A DNA stretch of 34,778 nucleotides from a bacterium (GCA_027623015.1 JAQBVR010000011.1:1-34778); one strand, 5' to 3'. Positions 6,801 through 15,669 are shown, counted from the stretch's first letter. Notes: a model not told the origin generated them from the sequence alone. A program made the numbers and translations.

Positions 6801-8168
6801 ATGAAGAAGTTCAATCCCATAGACCTCTGGACCATCATCATTCTTTTGACAGGAGTAGGGTTGCGTCTTTATTTTATAACAGACTATCTCTGGTTCGACG
6901 AGATATGGTCACTGAAACATGCAGACTCCATGACAAATACTTGGTCAGTATTTACTCTGCATCACGACAACAACCATTATCTCAATACATTGTGGTTGCG
7001 GCTTCTCGACACAAATGCAAGTGTGTATCTCCTACGACTTCCTGCACTTCTGTGTGGCATCACACTCCCCTTCCTCATCACATGGTGGGCACGCAAAAGC
7101 AGTGCTCGAGAAGGAGTGATAATAGCGTCACTTCTCAGTGTATCTTTCCTCTTTATAAAAACATCTATCGAAGCTCGAGGATATGCTCCAATGCTTCTAT
7201 GTGGATTCATCGCATATCTATTGATGATACAATTGCTTCAGAAACCAACCAAAAAAACAGCACTTCTTTACGGAGTGACAATCTCAATTGCATTTCTCTG
7301 GCATCTTACGGTCTTATTTCTCTTTATGGCACTGGGGATCCTTGCAACGTTTGTCTTGATCAATAGCAAAGATGCGAAAAAAATGTTCACACATCTATTT
7401 ATAGCACATAGCATTCCTCTCGTCACAATTGTGCTTCTGTACTCAATCGATATTAGATACTTCGACTTTGGTGTGCAAATCGGAATCCCTCGTGATGAAG
7501 CATTAGAAATCATCATTGGGGCTATAGTAGGTCCCTACCCAGCAGGAAAAATCACAGCAATAACAGAATGTGGAATATTACTCATATTGATACGACATTT
7601 CGACAGACTACTCCACACAGATAGCGAAGCATTTGTCTTCAAGACAAGTATCCTGTTCCTTGCTCCAGTACTGGGGCTCATCATATATTTGCCAACCATG
7701 CTCACTGTTCGCATGTTCCTGTTTCCCCTTTTGTTTGTACTCATATTGCTCAAACAAGAGCTGAAACATATGCATCATATAGTAGTCATAATCATCGTAT
7801 TCCTCTACAGTTTCGGAAACATCTATGGACTCCATTCAGACATAGAAAACTATCGCATTACCTACGTAAAAGAATTTGCATATGTTCTCAATGAAAGTGC
7901 ACCAGATGTCCCTACTATAGGAAGCAGCAGTGACCTTATGATGGAGATGCTGCTGTATCAACACCACAGAACACACAACACCAATGAAGAAATCATCTTC
8001 ATTCCAGAAAAGGAATTTCTGAAGCAAAAACCAGAATGGTTATTCATACAAACTCGGTATCGATACACATTCCCCAAAGAAATTGTAGAGAACATTGAGA
8101 AGAAGTACACTGTACAATCATCTCCTGCTCTAGAGGGTTCTCATTGGGAGATCTATCGTAAAAACTAA
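6801..8168 (+). CDS. GT-C-fold membrane glycosyltransferase (ArnT/PMT-like), paralog 1
   Basis: A 455-residue polytopic protein with roughly ten membrane segments. The first external loop has the acidic pair WFDEIWS (about 31-37), the position where GT-C enzymes carry catalytic acidic residues. HHDNNHYL follows, and ARGYAPML near 130 resembles the ArnT/PMT arginine motif. Such enzymes use polyprenyl-phosphate-linked sugars outside the membrane to modify lipids, glycans or proteins; donor and acceptor are unknown. The C-terminal soluble tail ends HWEIYRKN. It is a close paralog of the next gene, about 60% identical by eye in the core. Confidence 0.8.
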   Translation: MKKFNPIDLWTIIILLTGVGLRLYFITDYLWFDEIWSLKHADSMTNTWSVFTLHHDNNHYLNTLWLRLLDTNASVYLLRLPALLCGITLPFLITWWARKSSAREGVIIASLLSVSFLFIKTSIEARGYAPMLLCGFIAYLLMIQLLQKPTKKTALLYGVTISIAFLWHLTVLFLFMALGILATFVLINSKDAKKMFTHLFIAHSIPLVTIVLLYSIDIRYFDFGVQIGIPRDEALEIIIGAIVGPYPAGKITAITECGILLILIRHFDRLLHTDSEAFVFKTSILFLAPVLGLIIYLPTMLTVRMFLFPLLFVLILLKQELKHMHHIVVIIIVFLYSFGNIYGLHSDIENYRITYVKEFAYVLNESAPDVPTIGSSSDLMMEMLLYQHHRTHNTNEEIIFIPEKEFLKQKPEWLFIQTRYRYTFPKEIVENIEKKYTVQSSPALEGSHWEIYRKN

Positions 8169-8180
8169 TCTTAGACGTGC

Positions 8181-8186
8181 TACACT
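8181..8186 (+). promoter_or_regulatory. -10-like box of the second glycosyltransferase gene
   Basis: TACACT, 8 nt before ATG 8195. It favours this start over the in-frame GTG at 8177. Confidence 0.45.
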
Positions 8187-8194
8187 CTGCACCA

Positions 8195-9670
8195 ATGAAA
8201 AAAATGCACCCTCTGCATCTCTGGACTCTTCTCATCTTGTTTATAGGTATAGCTTTGCGCATAGCTGGGATACAAGACGAACTAAGTATAGACGAGATCT
8301 GGTCGATCGCTCATGTTGATGCAAGAACATCACCGTGGTCAATATTTACGATGCACCATGACAACAATCATTACCTGTACTCGCTCTATTTATGGCTACT
8401 TGGATCTAAGACAAGTGTTCTTCTTATCAAGCTACCCGGAATACTCTCTGGGCTTCTATTGCCATGTGTCATGACATGGTGGGCTCGAAAACGCAGTATA
8501 TACGAAGGACTTGTCATGGCCATACTGTCTAGCACATCCTTCTTACTCATCTCTCTATCTGCATTTGCACGAGGATACGCCCCCATGCTTCTCTTTGGAT
8601 TCCTAGCTTACATAGTCATGATGCATCACTTGAAGCGCCCTACGATACGTACCGCACTCCTCTACGGCGTCACTATGAGCATAGCTATACTGTGGCACCT
8701 TACTGTAATCCACTTGTTTGTTGCCTTAGGAATACTATCTATATATAAGCTGAGTAGAAGCACTACAAAGAAAATGTTTTTCATGCACATAGTCTTAGCA
8801 CATATCGTACCGCTAAGTGTATTGGCTCTACTCTATTACTTTGATATTAGACACATGGAAATAGGTGGTGGCATAGGAATGACTGCAAACGAAGTCCCCA
8901 TACTTACGCTATCCTCTCTTTTTGGACTACTTGAATCGGGTCTACTAAGTACCATCACAGCGTATGTACTGATGTTGGCTTTAGCTTTACGAATGGAACG
9001 CCTTGCTCACACCGATGATGAATGGAGTGTTTTCATCATCAGCATTGTGCTTATAGCTCCAATGCTCTGGCTTATCATTTGCATACCTCCCATCATTTAC
9101 ATACGGTACTTCATAATCTGTTTGCTCATGGGTATAGTAATAATGGGAAGAGAGATTACGACAGTACCACGAAAATACACCACAATAATCCTATTGTTAT
9201 ACTGCATAGGAAATCTGTACAGCCTGCAAGAATACTTGAGAAATAATGACGGAACACATCGAAAAACATTTACGTACATTCTCTCACAAAGCACACCTGG
9301 ATCTGTCCCTGTAGTGGGTAGCAATATGGATCTTCATACTCTTATGTACTTGTATGCATTCCACAAAAGAGATCATCGAAATACATCGATCTGGTATACC
9401 CAACATGAAAAAGACGATACATATGAACCAGAGTGGTTCTTGATACAAAAACCAGAATTTTCCTATGAAGGACAAGAGTATCTTTCTGAAGAAGAACTTA
9501 TGCAGTATACATTGCAATCAGATCCTTTGCTGGAGGATTCTCTGTGGAATGTATGGAAGAAGAATACCATTCGCCCAAAGAACATCACCTCAACTATGAT
9601 CAAACAGTACGATGCAGATTTGAAAAAACTACTCAACGAAACACACTGGTATATGTATCGACGAAACTAG
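8195..9670 (+). CDS. GT-C-fold membrane glycosyltransferase (ArnT/PMT-like), paralog 2
   Basis: A 491-residue tandem paralog of the preceding gene with the same landmarks: SIDEIWS in the first loop, HHDNNHYL, TWWARKRS, ARGYAPML and LLYGVTMSIAILWHLT. It keeps the acidic pair, so it may be active. The C-terminus is odd. After LWNVWKKN, which matches the end of paralog 1, it continues 34 residues and ends with a second version of the same ending, HWYMYRRN. This looks like the tail of a third paralog joined in frame by deletion. It begins 26 bp after paralog 1, which points to tandem duplication. Confidence 0.8.
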   Translation: MKKMHPLHLWTLLILFIGIALRIAGIQDELSIDEIWSIAHVDARTSPWSIFTMHHDNNHYLYSLYLWLLGSKTSVLLIKLPGILSGLLLPCVMTWWARKRSIYEGLVMAILSSTSFLLISLSAFARGYAPMLLFGFLAYIVMMHHLKRPTIRTALLYGVTMSIAILWHLTVIHLFVALGILSIYKLSRSTTKKMFFMHIVLAHIVPLSVLALLYYFDIRHMEIGGGIGMTANEVPILTLSSLFGLLESGLLSTITAYVLMLALALRMERLAHTDDEWSVFIISIVLIAPMLWLIICIPPIIYIRYFIICLLMGIVIMGREITTVPRKYTTIILLLYCIGNLYSLQEYLRNNDGTHRKTFTYILSQSTPGSVPVVGSNMDLHTLMYLYAFHKRDHRNTSIWYTQHEKDDTYEPEWFLIQKPEFSYEGQEYLSEEELMQYTLQSDPLLEDSLWNVWKKNTIRPKNITSTMIKQYDADLKKLLNETHWYMYRRN

Positions 9671-9678
9671 GAACATGC

Positions 9679-9684
9679 TACGCT
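9679..9684 (+). promoter_or_regulatory. possible -10-like box of the hydrolase gene
   Basis: TACGCT, 9 nt before ATG 9694; it is weaker than the others. Confidence 0.3.
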
Positions 9685-9693
9685 GACTGCAGT

Positions 9694-10431
9694 ATGCAGA
9701 CTATCCTCCTCTGTCTCCACGGTTGGGGTGGCTCAAAAGAGTCATTTACCGAGCTGCGTGCTGCCCTCCAAGGGTCAGATATACAGCTGCTCACACCAGA
9801 CCTCCCTGGCTTTGGCGATTCACCAGACCCTCAGAGTCCCCTGTCAGTTTCAGACTATGCAAACTGGGTAGAACAGTACCTTGTCGACCAACTTGGTGAC
9901 ACAGAGTACAAGCTCTCTATACTCGGACACTCACATGGGGGTCGCATCGCAATAGTTCTCGCAACGCGTCCAAAAGACTCTCGGTTCAGCGCACCTGTGC
10001 ACCTCTACCTCTGCGCAGCTGCAGGTATACGCCACCCACGGCACATCAAACGCATCATAGGACTGACACTTGCAAAGACTGGCAAGGCACTGCTTTCAAT
10101 CCCTGGCCTCAGCAAACTACAACCTCTCGGAAAGAAGCTCCTCTACAGACTCGTTCGTGTGCACGACTACGAGACAGCAAGCCCTGTCATGCAAAAAACT
10201 CTTGCAAAAGTTTCTGCAGAAGACTTACGACCATTGCTAGCAAAGATCCAAACGCCAACAGACATCTTCTGGGGTACAGACGATGGCATGACTCCCTACA
10301 ATGATGCGAAGATCATGAACACAGAGATCCCAAACAGCACACTGCACTCGTTCAAAGGTGTAAGACACCGCGTGCACAGAGACAGAGCACGCGAGATCGC
10401 AGCGCAGGTACAGAAGACGATTACTTTGTAA
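9694..10431 (+). CDS. alpha/beta-hydrolase fold protein
   Basis: A 245-residue protein. The oxyanion region is LHGWGG (about 7-12), the nucleophile elbow GHSHGG (Ser near 80), the acid WGTDDGMTP (Asp near 193-194), and the catalytic His lies in GVRHRVHRD near 220. All members of the Ser-Asp-His triad therefore appear present. The substrate cannot be inferred; an esterase or lipase-like role is typical. ATG 9694 starts right at the first beta-strand; an upstream frame to 9544 only shadows the glycosyltransferase tail. The 3' end overlaps the convergent kinase gene by 11 bp. Confidence 0.85.
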   Translation: MQTILLCLHGWGGSKESFTELRAALQGSDIQLLTPDLPGFGDSPDPQSPLSVSDYANWVEQYLVDQLGDTEYKLSILGHSHGGRIAIVLATRPKDSRFSAPVHLYLCAAAGIRHPRHIKRIIGLTLAKTGKALLSIPGLSKLQPLGKKLLYRLVRVHDYETASPVMQKTLAKVSAEDLRPLLAKIQTPTDIFWGTDDGMTPYNDAKIMNTEIPNSTLHSFKGVRHRVHRDRAREIAAQVQKTITL

Positions 10432-12895
10432 CGCCTGCGGTAATATTCTCTGGAGATTCCTCTTCAAGTCCCGACTTACCAGCATGGACTACCGCTTGCA
10501 CGTCTGCCATGAGATTTTTAGCTGCAGTCCTTGATTCTGCAGAGACCTTTTCACCCTCGACTAGAGTAAAGTCTGTTTGAGAGAATTCTTTATTTGCTCC
10601 TAGTTCTTGTAGCTTCCTCAAGAAATCAGAGGGATTATCGTATACCCAATCATGTCCGTTACTTTCATCTGCAACGTAATACATAGCTACATCCTCAGCA
10701 TCAGATTGAACAAATATAACCAATATATGAGATGCTCTATCATCACCATTCAAAGCAATCATATTCATAGAATATTCTGTGATTGATGGTTTAGCAGTTC
10801 CTTCCAAGCCTACTGACTTTCTATACCCTCGAATGCGCTGTGGAGTCATTGGCTCGCTACGAATTGCCTGAGCTCCACTTTGGAAACGAAGAGGTGTGCC
10901 ACCATTTGAATTTTGCATAAATACAACTCCTTTGCTTGGAGAAAAAGTCACTTGGCGTAAATCTCCTGTATTCTTAACGTATTCAGTTTGAACAAAAGGT
11001 GAATTTGGCACTTTTTTATCCTTACCACCAAACGAGTCAGCAAAATTGAAGAATGTACCATTGGGCGTTTCAGCTACGTGATTCGGTTGTAACGTCTTCC
11101 AAATCGTGAGTCGATCAGAAGGCTTCCTTGTAGTAAGAGCAGCTACTTGCACCGGTTCTTTAAGAGGCTCTGCAACAACTACCGAAGGCCCATTGTCTTC
11201 TCCTTCATCTTTTAGCTTATTTGCTACTGACTTATTAGGTTGATCTTCATCTACACGCTGCATGACCTGATGAGCAATACCACCAGCAATCATAGCAATA
11301 TCGAGTGCTGCTACCGTTGTTAGTCTTGCTACACTACTCTGACGCAAAAGTGCAACAGGGCTTCGTCTCCTTTGAACATATTGCCCTCCTCTATTTTGTA
11401 CATACGTTCTTTCAGCTGGAGCATATTTGCTAAAAACAGGATCTAATTTTGACTGTTCCATCATCTTTGCAGCCATTGTCTTTCCCATTTCATCCTTATC
11501 AAGATCCTCATCACTGTCCAAAAGTACTGGCAAATCTAGGAGATTCTCTTCTTCACCAAGCCCCTCACTGGCTACTGTCGATACAATAGAATGGCATTCA
11601 CTCAGCTCTGGCCGATCGTTAGGATCCTTTGCAAGCATACGTCCAAGTAGCTCTCGAATACGAGGATGTGTTATGAGCTCAAGAGCTGGCACAGCATTGG
11701 TATGAGCACTCATCACTTTTGTTATCGAACCAGTAAATGGCGGCTTTCCGGTAAGCATCTCAAAGAGCGTAATGCCAAATGCATAGACATCTGACTTTGT
11801 AGAAGCTCCACGAAGACCTTCTACAAATAGTTCAGGAGCCATGTACGCTGGAGACCCAGCAATAACCCCTGTTCCAGTAAGCTGGTTCGTTTCTCCTTCA
11901 TTTGAAGCCCCCTTCATGCCAAAGTCTGTGACTATTACCGCTCCATCACTTTTTACCATGATGTTACTTGGTTTAATATCTCTGTGCAGCACACCAGGAA
12001 GCAGTGATGCACTTGCTACAGATTCAGCATGAACTGCCTCTTCCAATAATTGAGAACGAGAATGGTACTCTGAAAGTTCTGCTACAGGCTTTTCGGATTC
12101 ATCTCCAGTAGGAAAATGTGCTTTACTCATCGTTGCCATAGCTGATGCAACCGTTTTATAAATCCAACGTTCAGGGCGTCTATTGCCTTCAATTTCTTTC
12201 GCATTAAATCCTTTATTGATCTGAGACAGATCGGGTCCATCTATGTACTCCATAATGAAGTACGGACGACCATCTACTTCTCCATGTTGCAAAACGGAAG
12301 GAACTCCTTCACCAATAGCAGTCATAGCTTCTGCCTCTCCAAGAAAGCGCATAGTAGCAATATCTGAAGCATCCTCACCAGAAATACCAACCTGCCATGT
12401 CTTGAGAATCTTCACTGCATATTTCTTCCCTTCATATAGTAGAAATGCAACGTAACCGAACCCGCCCTCTCCAAGTTTTCTAGGCATATATCCTTGTGTG
12501 TTGCGGTTTCTATCAGTCAAAACCAACTCATCCAAAGGCAAATGATTAAGTGCAGCATCATCAAAGAGTGTAGATCTATCTAGCAGCTGACGAAGCATGG
12601 CTTGATGATTACCAACAATAGCTTGTATATCTTCCCGTGCCATTAATTGTTTTGTAAGCTGATCGATCAACGTATTGATATCATCAAATGTTGAAGTGTC
12701 TATCAGGACCAACTCCTCACGCACAGCTGGAATGTTTGCTAATGCATATACTATACGATCCACTGCCTCAGATACCTCAAGAAGTACAGTCTCCTCACCC
12801 CTACTAGCTGGAACAAGTTTTGCCATACGCCCATCTTGTTCCAGAATTGTTCCATACATCTTCATCGATGGAGTATCATTATTTCCCTCTCCCAT
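10421..12895 (-). CDS. transmembrane Hanks-type Ser/Thr protein kinase
   Basis: An 824-residue receptor-like kinase. About 130 N-terminal residues of unknown type precede the kinase domain: P-loop GEGGFG (142-147), lysine in YAVKIL (162), catalytic loop HRDIKPSN (about 304-311), DFG (about 324-326), GSPAYMAPE, and DVYAFGITLFEMLTGKPPF. All key residues are intact. A hydrophobic segment after the kinase (about 520-545) would place the C-terminal 270 residues outside; they resemble no domain I recognise. It probably senses an external cue and phosphorylates cytoplasmic proteins. The start is uncertain: ATG 12865, with GATACT 6 nt upstream, is an alternative. It overlaps the hydrolase end by 11 bp. 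Confidence 0.9.
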   Translation of the reverse strand: MGEGNNDTPSMKMYGTILEQDGRMAKLVPASRGEETVLLEVSEAVDRIVYALANIPAVREELVLIDTSTFDDINTLIDQLTKQLMAREDIQAIVGNHQAMLRQLLDRSTLFDDAALNHLPLDELVLTDRNRNTQGYMPRKLGEGGFGYVAFLLYEGKKYAVKILKTWQVGISGEDASDIATMRFLGEAEAMTAIGEGVPSVLQHGEVDGRPYFIMEYIDGPDLSQINKGFNAKEIEGNRRPERWIYKTVASAMATMSKAHFPTGDESEKPVAELSEYHSRSQLLEEAVHAESVASASLLPGVLHRDIKPSNIMVKSDGAVIVTDFGMKGASNEGETNQLTGTGVIAGSPAYMAPELFVEGLRGASTKSDVYAFGITLFEMLTGKPPFTGSITKVMSAHTNAVPALELITHPRIRELLGRMLAKDPNDRPELSECHSIVSTVASEGLGEEENLLDLPVLLDSDEDLDKDEMGKTMAAKMMEQSKLDPVFSKYAPAERTYVQNRGGQYVQRRRSPVALLRQSSVARLTTVAALDIAMIAGGIAHQVMQRVDEDQPNKSVANKLKDEGEDNGPSVVVAEPLKEPVQVAALTTRKPSDRLTIWKTLQPNHVAETPNGTFFNFADSFGGKDKKVPNSPFVQTEYVKNTGDLRQVTFSPSKGVVFMQNSNGGTPLRFQSGAQAIRSEPMTPQRIRGYRKSVGLEGTAKPSITEYSMNMIALNGDDRASHILVIFVQSDAEDVAMYYVADESNGHDWVYDNPSDFLRKLQELGANKEFSQTDFTLVEGEKVSAESRTAAKNLMADVQAVVHAGKSGLEEESPENITAGVTK

Positions 12896-12967
12896 GGAGA
12901 GGCTCTACTTCTTTTAGGCCATCAGTGGCAGAATTTCTATCCATAAATCAGAGATACAGAGATAAGA

Positions 12968-12997
12968 AAAATACACGAAAATGGGCTATATTGTCAA
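12968..12997 (-). promoter_or_regulatory. candidate promoter of the kinase gene
   Basis: On the minus strand, TTGACA (12992-12997) and TATTTT (12968-12973) are separated by 18 bp and lie about 72 bp upstream of the ATG. This is one of few places with a consensus -35. Confidence 0.4.
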
Positions 12998-13068
12998 TTA
13001 GAAGTAACATTATGAATAGTTGCGTAAACATGTCAACTATGCCGTACGTCGCTTAAACTAAACAAATA

Positions 13069-13090
13069 GAGGTAAGGGAATCCTTACCTC
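13069..13090. terminator. bidirectional hairpin terminator
   Basis: GAGGTAAGG pairs with CCTTACCTC (9 bp, 4-nt loop). On the plus strand it is followed by a TTGTTTTT tract, and on the minus strand by TATTTGTTT. It lies just past the end of the Cys-rich gene and between it and the kinase promoter. Confidence 0.75.
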
Positions 13091-13108
13091 CTATCTTGTT
13101 TTTACATA

Positions 13109-13981
13109 TTACGCACTACTTGAAGCACCACAGGTAAATGCATCGTAGCCTGGGCAACTTACGTCACCACAGCTTCCGATGCTCATACAACCACAACTAA
13201 CTTCGTTATAGCCTGGGCAACTTACGTCACCACAGCTTCCGATGCTCATACAACCACAACTAACTTCGTCGTAGCCTGAACAGCTTACATCGCTACAAGA
13301 GTCTGTCTGACAACTACAAGCCATAGAGTCGTACATGCTTGATGTAGTATCACAGATATCCATACTGTCGCAATCTACAGAACACGTAAATGAGTCTTCT
13401 GATCCATTACACATACCATCGCCACAAGAAGTGCAGTCCATAGAACAAGAGATTACGTCTTCTGATCCATTACACATACCATCGCCACAGAAGTCAGCAC
13501 TACCACAGTCCATAGGACAGTCTGCTGAAGTCTCTGTTCCGTTACATATAGCATCTCCACAAGAGGAGCAGTCCATAGAACATGAAATAGCATCTTCAGA
13601 TCCGTTGCACATACCATCACCACAAGAGGCGCAATCTGAAGAGCAAGAGGTTACATCCTCTGAAGAGGAGCAAACCATATCTCCACAAAATCCACAGTCT
13701 ATGTCACAACTAAATACATCTTCTGTTCCGTTGCACATACCATCGCCACATGAAGCACAGTCCATAGGGCAAGATACAGAATCTTCAGATCCGTTGCACA
13801 TAGCGTCTCCACAGTATGTACAGTCTGCGGGGCAATTGAATTGGTCTTCTCCTACATCGCAAAGGAAGTCACCACAGATAGGGAATGGAGGTGTGCCTCC
13901 ACAGTCAGATGGACACGTCATAGAATCTTCAGAAGAAGAACACATTGCGTCTCCACAGATATCTGTAGGTGGGTCACCCAC
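13109..13981 (-). CDS. Cys-rich repeat protein (body of a frameshifted secreted protein)
   Basis: 290 residues read from GTG 13981. There are nine tandem repeats of about 20 residues with pattern CGDxxC-x3-E-x5-C-x2-DC, typically CGDGMCNGSED then SCxxDC. Three copies of a second unit follow, like SCGDVSCPGYDEVSCGCMSIG, encoded by 63-bp DNA repeats. Even cysteine counts and regular Asp/Glu suggest disulfide-bonded, possibly cation-binding modules; this is inference. Similar CGDGxC...CPxDC repeats occur in extracellular proteins of CPR bacteria and archaea. The GTG has no signal peptide: that lies one frame away in 13974-14102, so the intact gene would be 13109-14102. Nothing suggests a cytoplasmic role. 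Confidence 0.75.
   Translation of the reverse strand: MGDPPTDICGDAMCSSSEDSMTCPSDCGGTPPFPICGDFLCDVGEDQFNCPADCTYCGDAMCNGSEDSVSCPMDCASCGDGMCNGTEDVFSCDIDCGFCGDMVCSSSEDVTSCSSDCASCGDGMCNGSEDAISCSMDCSSCGDAICNGTETSADCPMDCGSADFCGDGMCNGSEDVISCSMDCTSCGDGMCNGSEDSFTCSVDCDSMDICDTTSSMYDSMACSCQTDSCSDVSCSGYDEVSCGCMSIGSCGDVSCPGYNEVSCGCMSIGSCGDVSCPGYDAFTCGASSSA
13146..13300 (-). repeat. 63-bp tandem repeats in the Cys-rich gene
   Basis: Units at 13146-13208 and 13209-13271 are nearly identical; a diverged third copy starts at 13272. The period of 21 codons keeps the frame. Near-identity implies recent duplication. Confidence 0.88.
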
Positions 13982-14102
13982 TTGTAGCCTCTAGGCCGAT
14001 CATTGTAGGCAAGAGAAGAAGGAAGAACGTATAGAAGATAGATGCCAATACGAATCCTTCAACGCGGTAGATAAAGACTGTGTGTGGAGTAATTTTCTTC
14101 AT
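13974..14102 (-). pseudogene. signal-peptide ORF cut from the Cys-rich protein by a frameshift
   Basis: ATG 14102 opens a 42-codon frame: MKKITPHT, then a hydrophobic run ASIFYTFFLLLLPTMIG, then LEATSG and TGA. The overlapping frame continues DPPTDICGD, the first Cys repeat. Removing one G from GGG in AGTGGGTGACCC joins the two as TSGDPPTDICGD without a gap, giving one secreted protein from 14102 to 13109. The break could be a true mutation, a sequencing or assembly error, phase variation, or a programmed +1 shift at GGG-TGA-C, similar in form to the prfB site. The sequence cannot decide. Confidence 0.7.
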
Positions 14103-14163
14103 AGATGTATGTGGGTATTTATCGACTTATTGTACCATTTACGACAAAATATAGCAAATCATG

Positions 14164-14169
14164 TACACT
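14164..14169 (+). promoter_or_regulatory. -10-like box of the MurF-type gene
   Basis: TACACT, 8 nt before ATG 14178. It decides between this start and the upstream GTG frame at 14082, which would overlap the divergent gene. Confidence 0.5.
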
Positions 14170-14177
14170 ACCAACTC

Positions 14178-15668
14178 ATGAATACACTGCTAACCATAGG
14201 CCTAATACTCGCGGCGAGTATTTCCCAGCTTCTCACACTCATAACGCTCTGGCAGCTTAAAGAATGGCGTATCGACCGTCTATATGAGCATCTCAGACGT
14301 GAAGGTACTCTTGGCATCCTCTTTGGGAGGATCCGACCTGTATTGCTAATCGTGCTATTTTCAAAGCCCGAAATCCTTCTACCGGCACTAGCAGTTCTCA
14401 ACCTCATTCAGATACTCCTACGCAAGCAACGATTCCCTGTTTGGACGAGTAAGGCAATGGCTATCACATTGCTCTCTATCGGAATTACAATTATAACCTC
14501 TTTTGGGATTTGGGATTTGGGATTTGGGATTTGGAATTTAGTACCGTTTGTTCAACCTATAATTATTACTTTGGCATGGACAACACTAGTCCCCCTAGAC
14601 ATCTACTTAAAGAGACGCATACTCAAAAGAGCAAAAGCTGTCCGCTCTTTACACCCAGACATCACGGTGATCGGTATAACCGGAAGTGTTGGGAAAACAA
14701 CGACAAAACAACTACTAAGTCACATACTTTCAGATCAAGACATCGCGACTACTCCTGCATATGTCAATGCAGAAATAGGAGTCGCCAGATGGATTATCGG
14801 TACATTGGAAGCCAAGAACTGCCCTAAATATCTTATCTGTGAGATGGGAGCATACCGAAAAGGAGAGATCGCATTGTTGTGTGATACTGTCCAACCAACC
14901 ATCGGTATCGTCACATTTATCGGAACACAACACATCGCTCTTTTTGGATCTCAGCGTGCACTTTGTGAAGCAAAAGCAGAACTGATCAAGTCCTTACCAA
15001 AAGATGGACATGCATTTGTAAATAACGACAGTGCTCTCTGTGCAAATATGGCTGAGCAAAGTCCTTGTCCCACTACAACAGTCGGCACAGGTGGACATGC
15101 GGACATTGAAGCATTTGGTATAGAAGAAACAAGTACAGGGATACGTTTCACGACACATAATACTGTATTTATACTCTCCCTCCATGGAACACAGAACGTC
15201 ACAAATGTGCTACTTGCCATTGCGACAGCAAGTCACCTCGGGCTCGAATACAAAGATATCGCAAACAAACTTCGTACATTTACGCCACCGGAGCATACAT
15301 TTTCTGTGCGCAAGGAAGGCAATTGCACAATCTTGGATGACACACACAACGCAAGTCCCGAGAGCTTCAAGTCCGCTCTAACTTGGGCACGAAGCCAGCC
15401 TATTGAAAACAAAGTCCTCCTATCAGCAGGTCTTATAGAGCTCGGGGCAGAACAAGATCGTATCTGCAATGAGCTCGGTGCCTTGGCATCTCAAATATGC
15501 GATAGAGTGATCTTTACGACTGCAAAGGCTGCAGAACCCTTCGCAAAACACTTAGACTCCTATGAAGTCGTACAGAAAGATACGAAGCCTGTCCCCGACC
15601 AATCTCTTGTACTCTGTATAGGGAGGATGAAACAATCAACCATACAACAAGTAACAAGTAACGCGTAA
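14178..15668 (+). CDS. murF: membrane-anchored MurF-type Mur ligase
   Basis: A 496-residue protein. The N-terminal 165 residues hold about four to five hydrophobic segments, which is unusual because MurF is normally soluble. A Mur ligase follows: ATP loop TGSVGKTTTK (about 168-177), YLICEMGAYRKGEI, IGTQHIALFGS, NNDSAL, and C-terminal DDTHNASPESF, typical of MurF. MurF joins D-Ala-D-Ala to the UDP-MurNAc-tripeptide. Membrane attachment may bring it near MraY or the femX-type enzyme two genes on. A heptamer array is inserted in the membrane region. The last codons and the TAA lie in another array. Another Mur-ligase-like role is possible, since the substrate is not proven. Confidence 0.78.
   Translation: MNTLLTIGLILAASISQLLTLITLWQLKEWRIDRLYEHLRREGTLGILFGRIRPVLLIVLFSKPEILLPALAVLNLIQILLRKQRFPVWTSKAMAITLLSIGITIITSFGIWDLGFGIWNLVPFVQPIIITLAWTTLVPLDIYLKRRILKRAKAVRSLHPDITVIGITGSVGKTTTKQLLSHILSDQDIATTPAYVNAEIGVARWIIGTLEAKNCPKYLICEMGAYRKGEIALLCDTVQPTIGIVTFIGTQHIALFGSQRALCEAKAELIKSLPKDGHAFVNNDSALCANMAEQSPCPTTTVGTGGHADIEAFGIEETSTGIRFTTHNTVFILSLHGTQNVTNVLLAIATASHLGLEYKDIANKLRTFTPPEHTFSVRKEGNCTILDDTHNASPESFKSALTWARSQPIENKVLLSAGLIELGAEQDRICNELGALASQICDRVIFTTAKAAEPFAKHLDSYEVVQKDTKPVPDQSLVLCIGRMKQSTIQQVTSNA
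14502..14532 (+). repeat. heptamer array (TTTGGGA) inside the MurF-type gene
   Basis: Four exact TTTGGGA units plus a partial one encode FGIWDLGFGIWNL between two hydrophobic segments. Confidence 0.92.
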
Positions 15669-15669
15669 C
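15647..15669 (+). repeat. heptamer array (AACAAGT/AACGCGT) at the MurF stop
   Basis: Repeated ACAAGTA/ACGCGTA words with period 7 belong to the AACGAGY family. The stop codon TAA (15666-15668) lies inside the array, so the repeat supplies the C-terminus QVTSNA. Confidence 0.75.

Noticed and set aside
9544-9693. Longer N-terminus of the alpha/beta hydrolase
   Set aside because: These codons are the out-of-frame 3' end of the glycosyltransferase gene; the hydrolase fold begins at ATG 9694.
13146-13960. Regular repeats that might suggest a CRISPR array
   Set aside because: Repeats of 60-63 bp are in frame, directly adjacent and encode Cys motifs; there are no unique spacers of constant length and no cas genes.
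13335-13994. 219-residue open frame on the plus strand opposite the Cys-rich gene
   Set aside because: It is an antisense shadow of the repeats, with low-complexity Ser/Pro/Gln sequence; the minus-strand frame has the conserved Cys pattern and an upstream signal peptide.
14082-14177. Earlier GTG start of the MurF-type gene
   Set aside because: It would overlap the divergent signal-peptide ORF, and the added sequence is not membrane-like; ATG 14178 has a properly spaced -10-like box.
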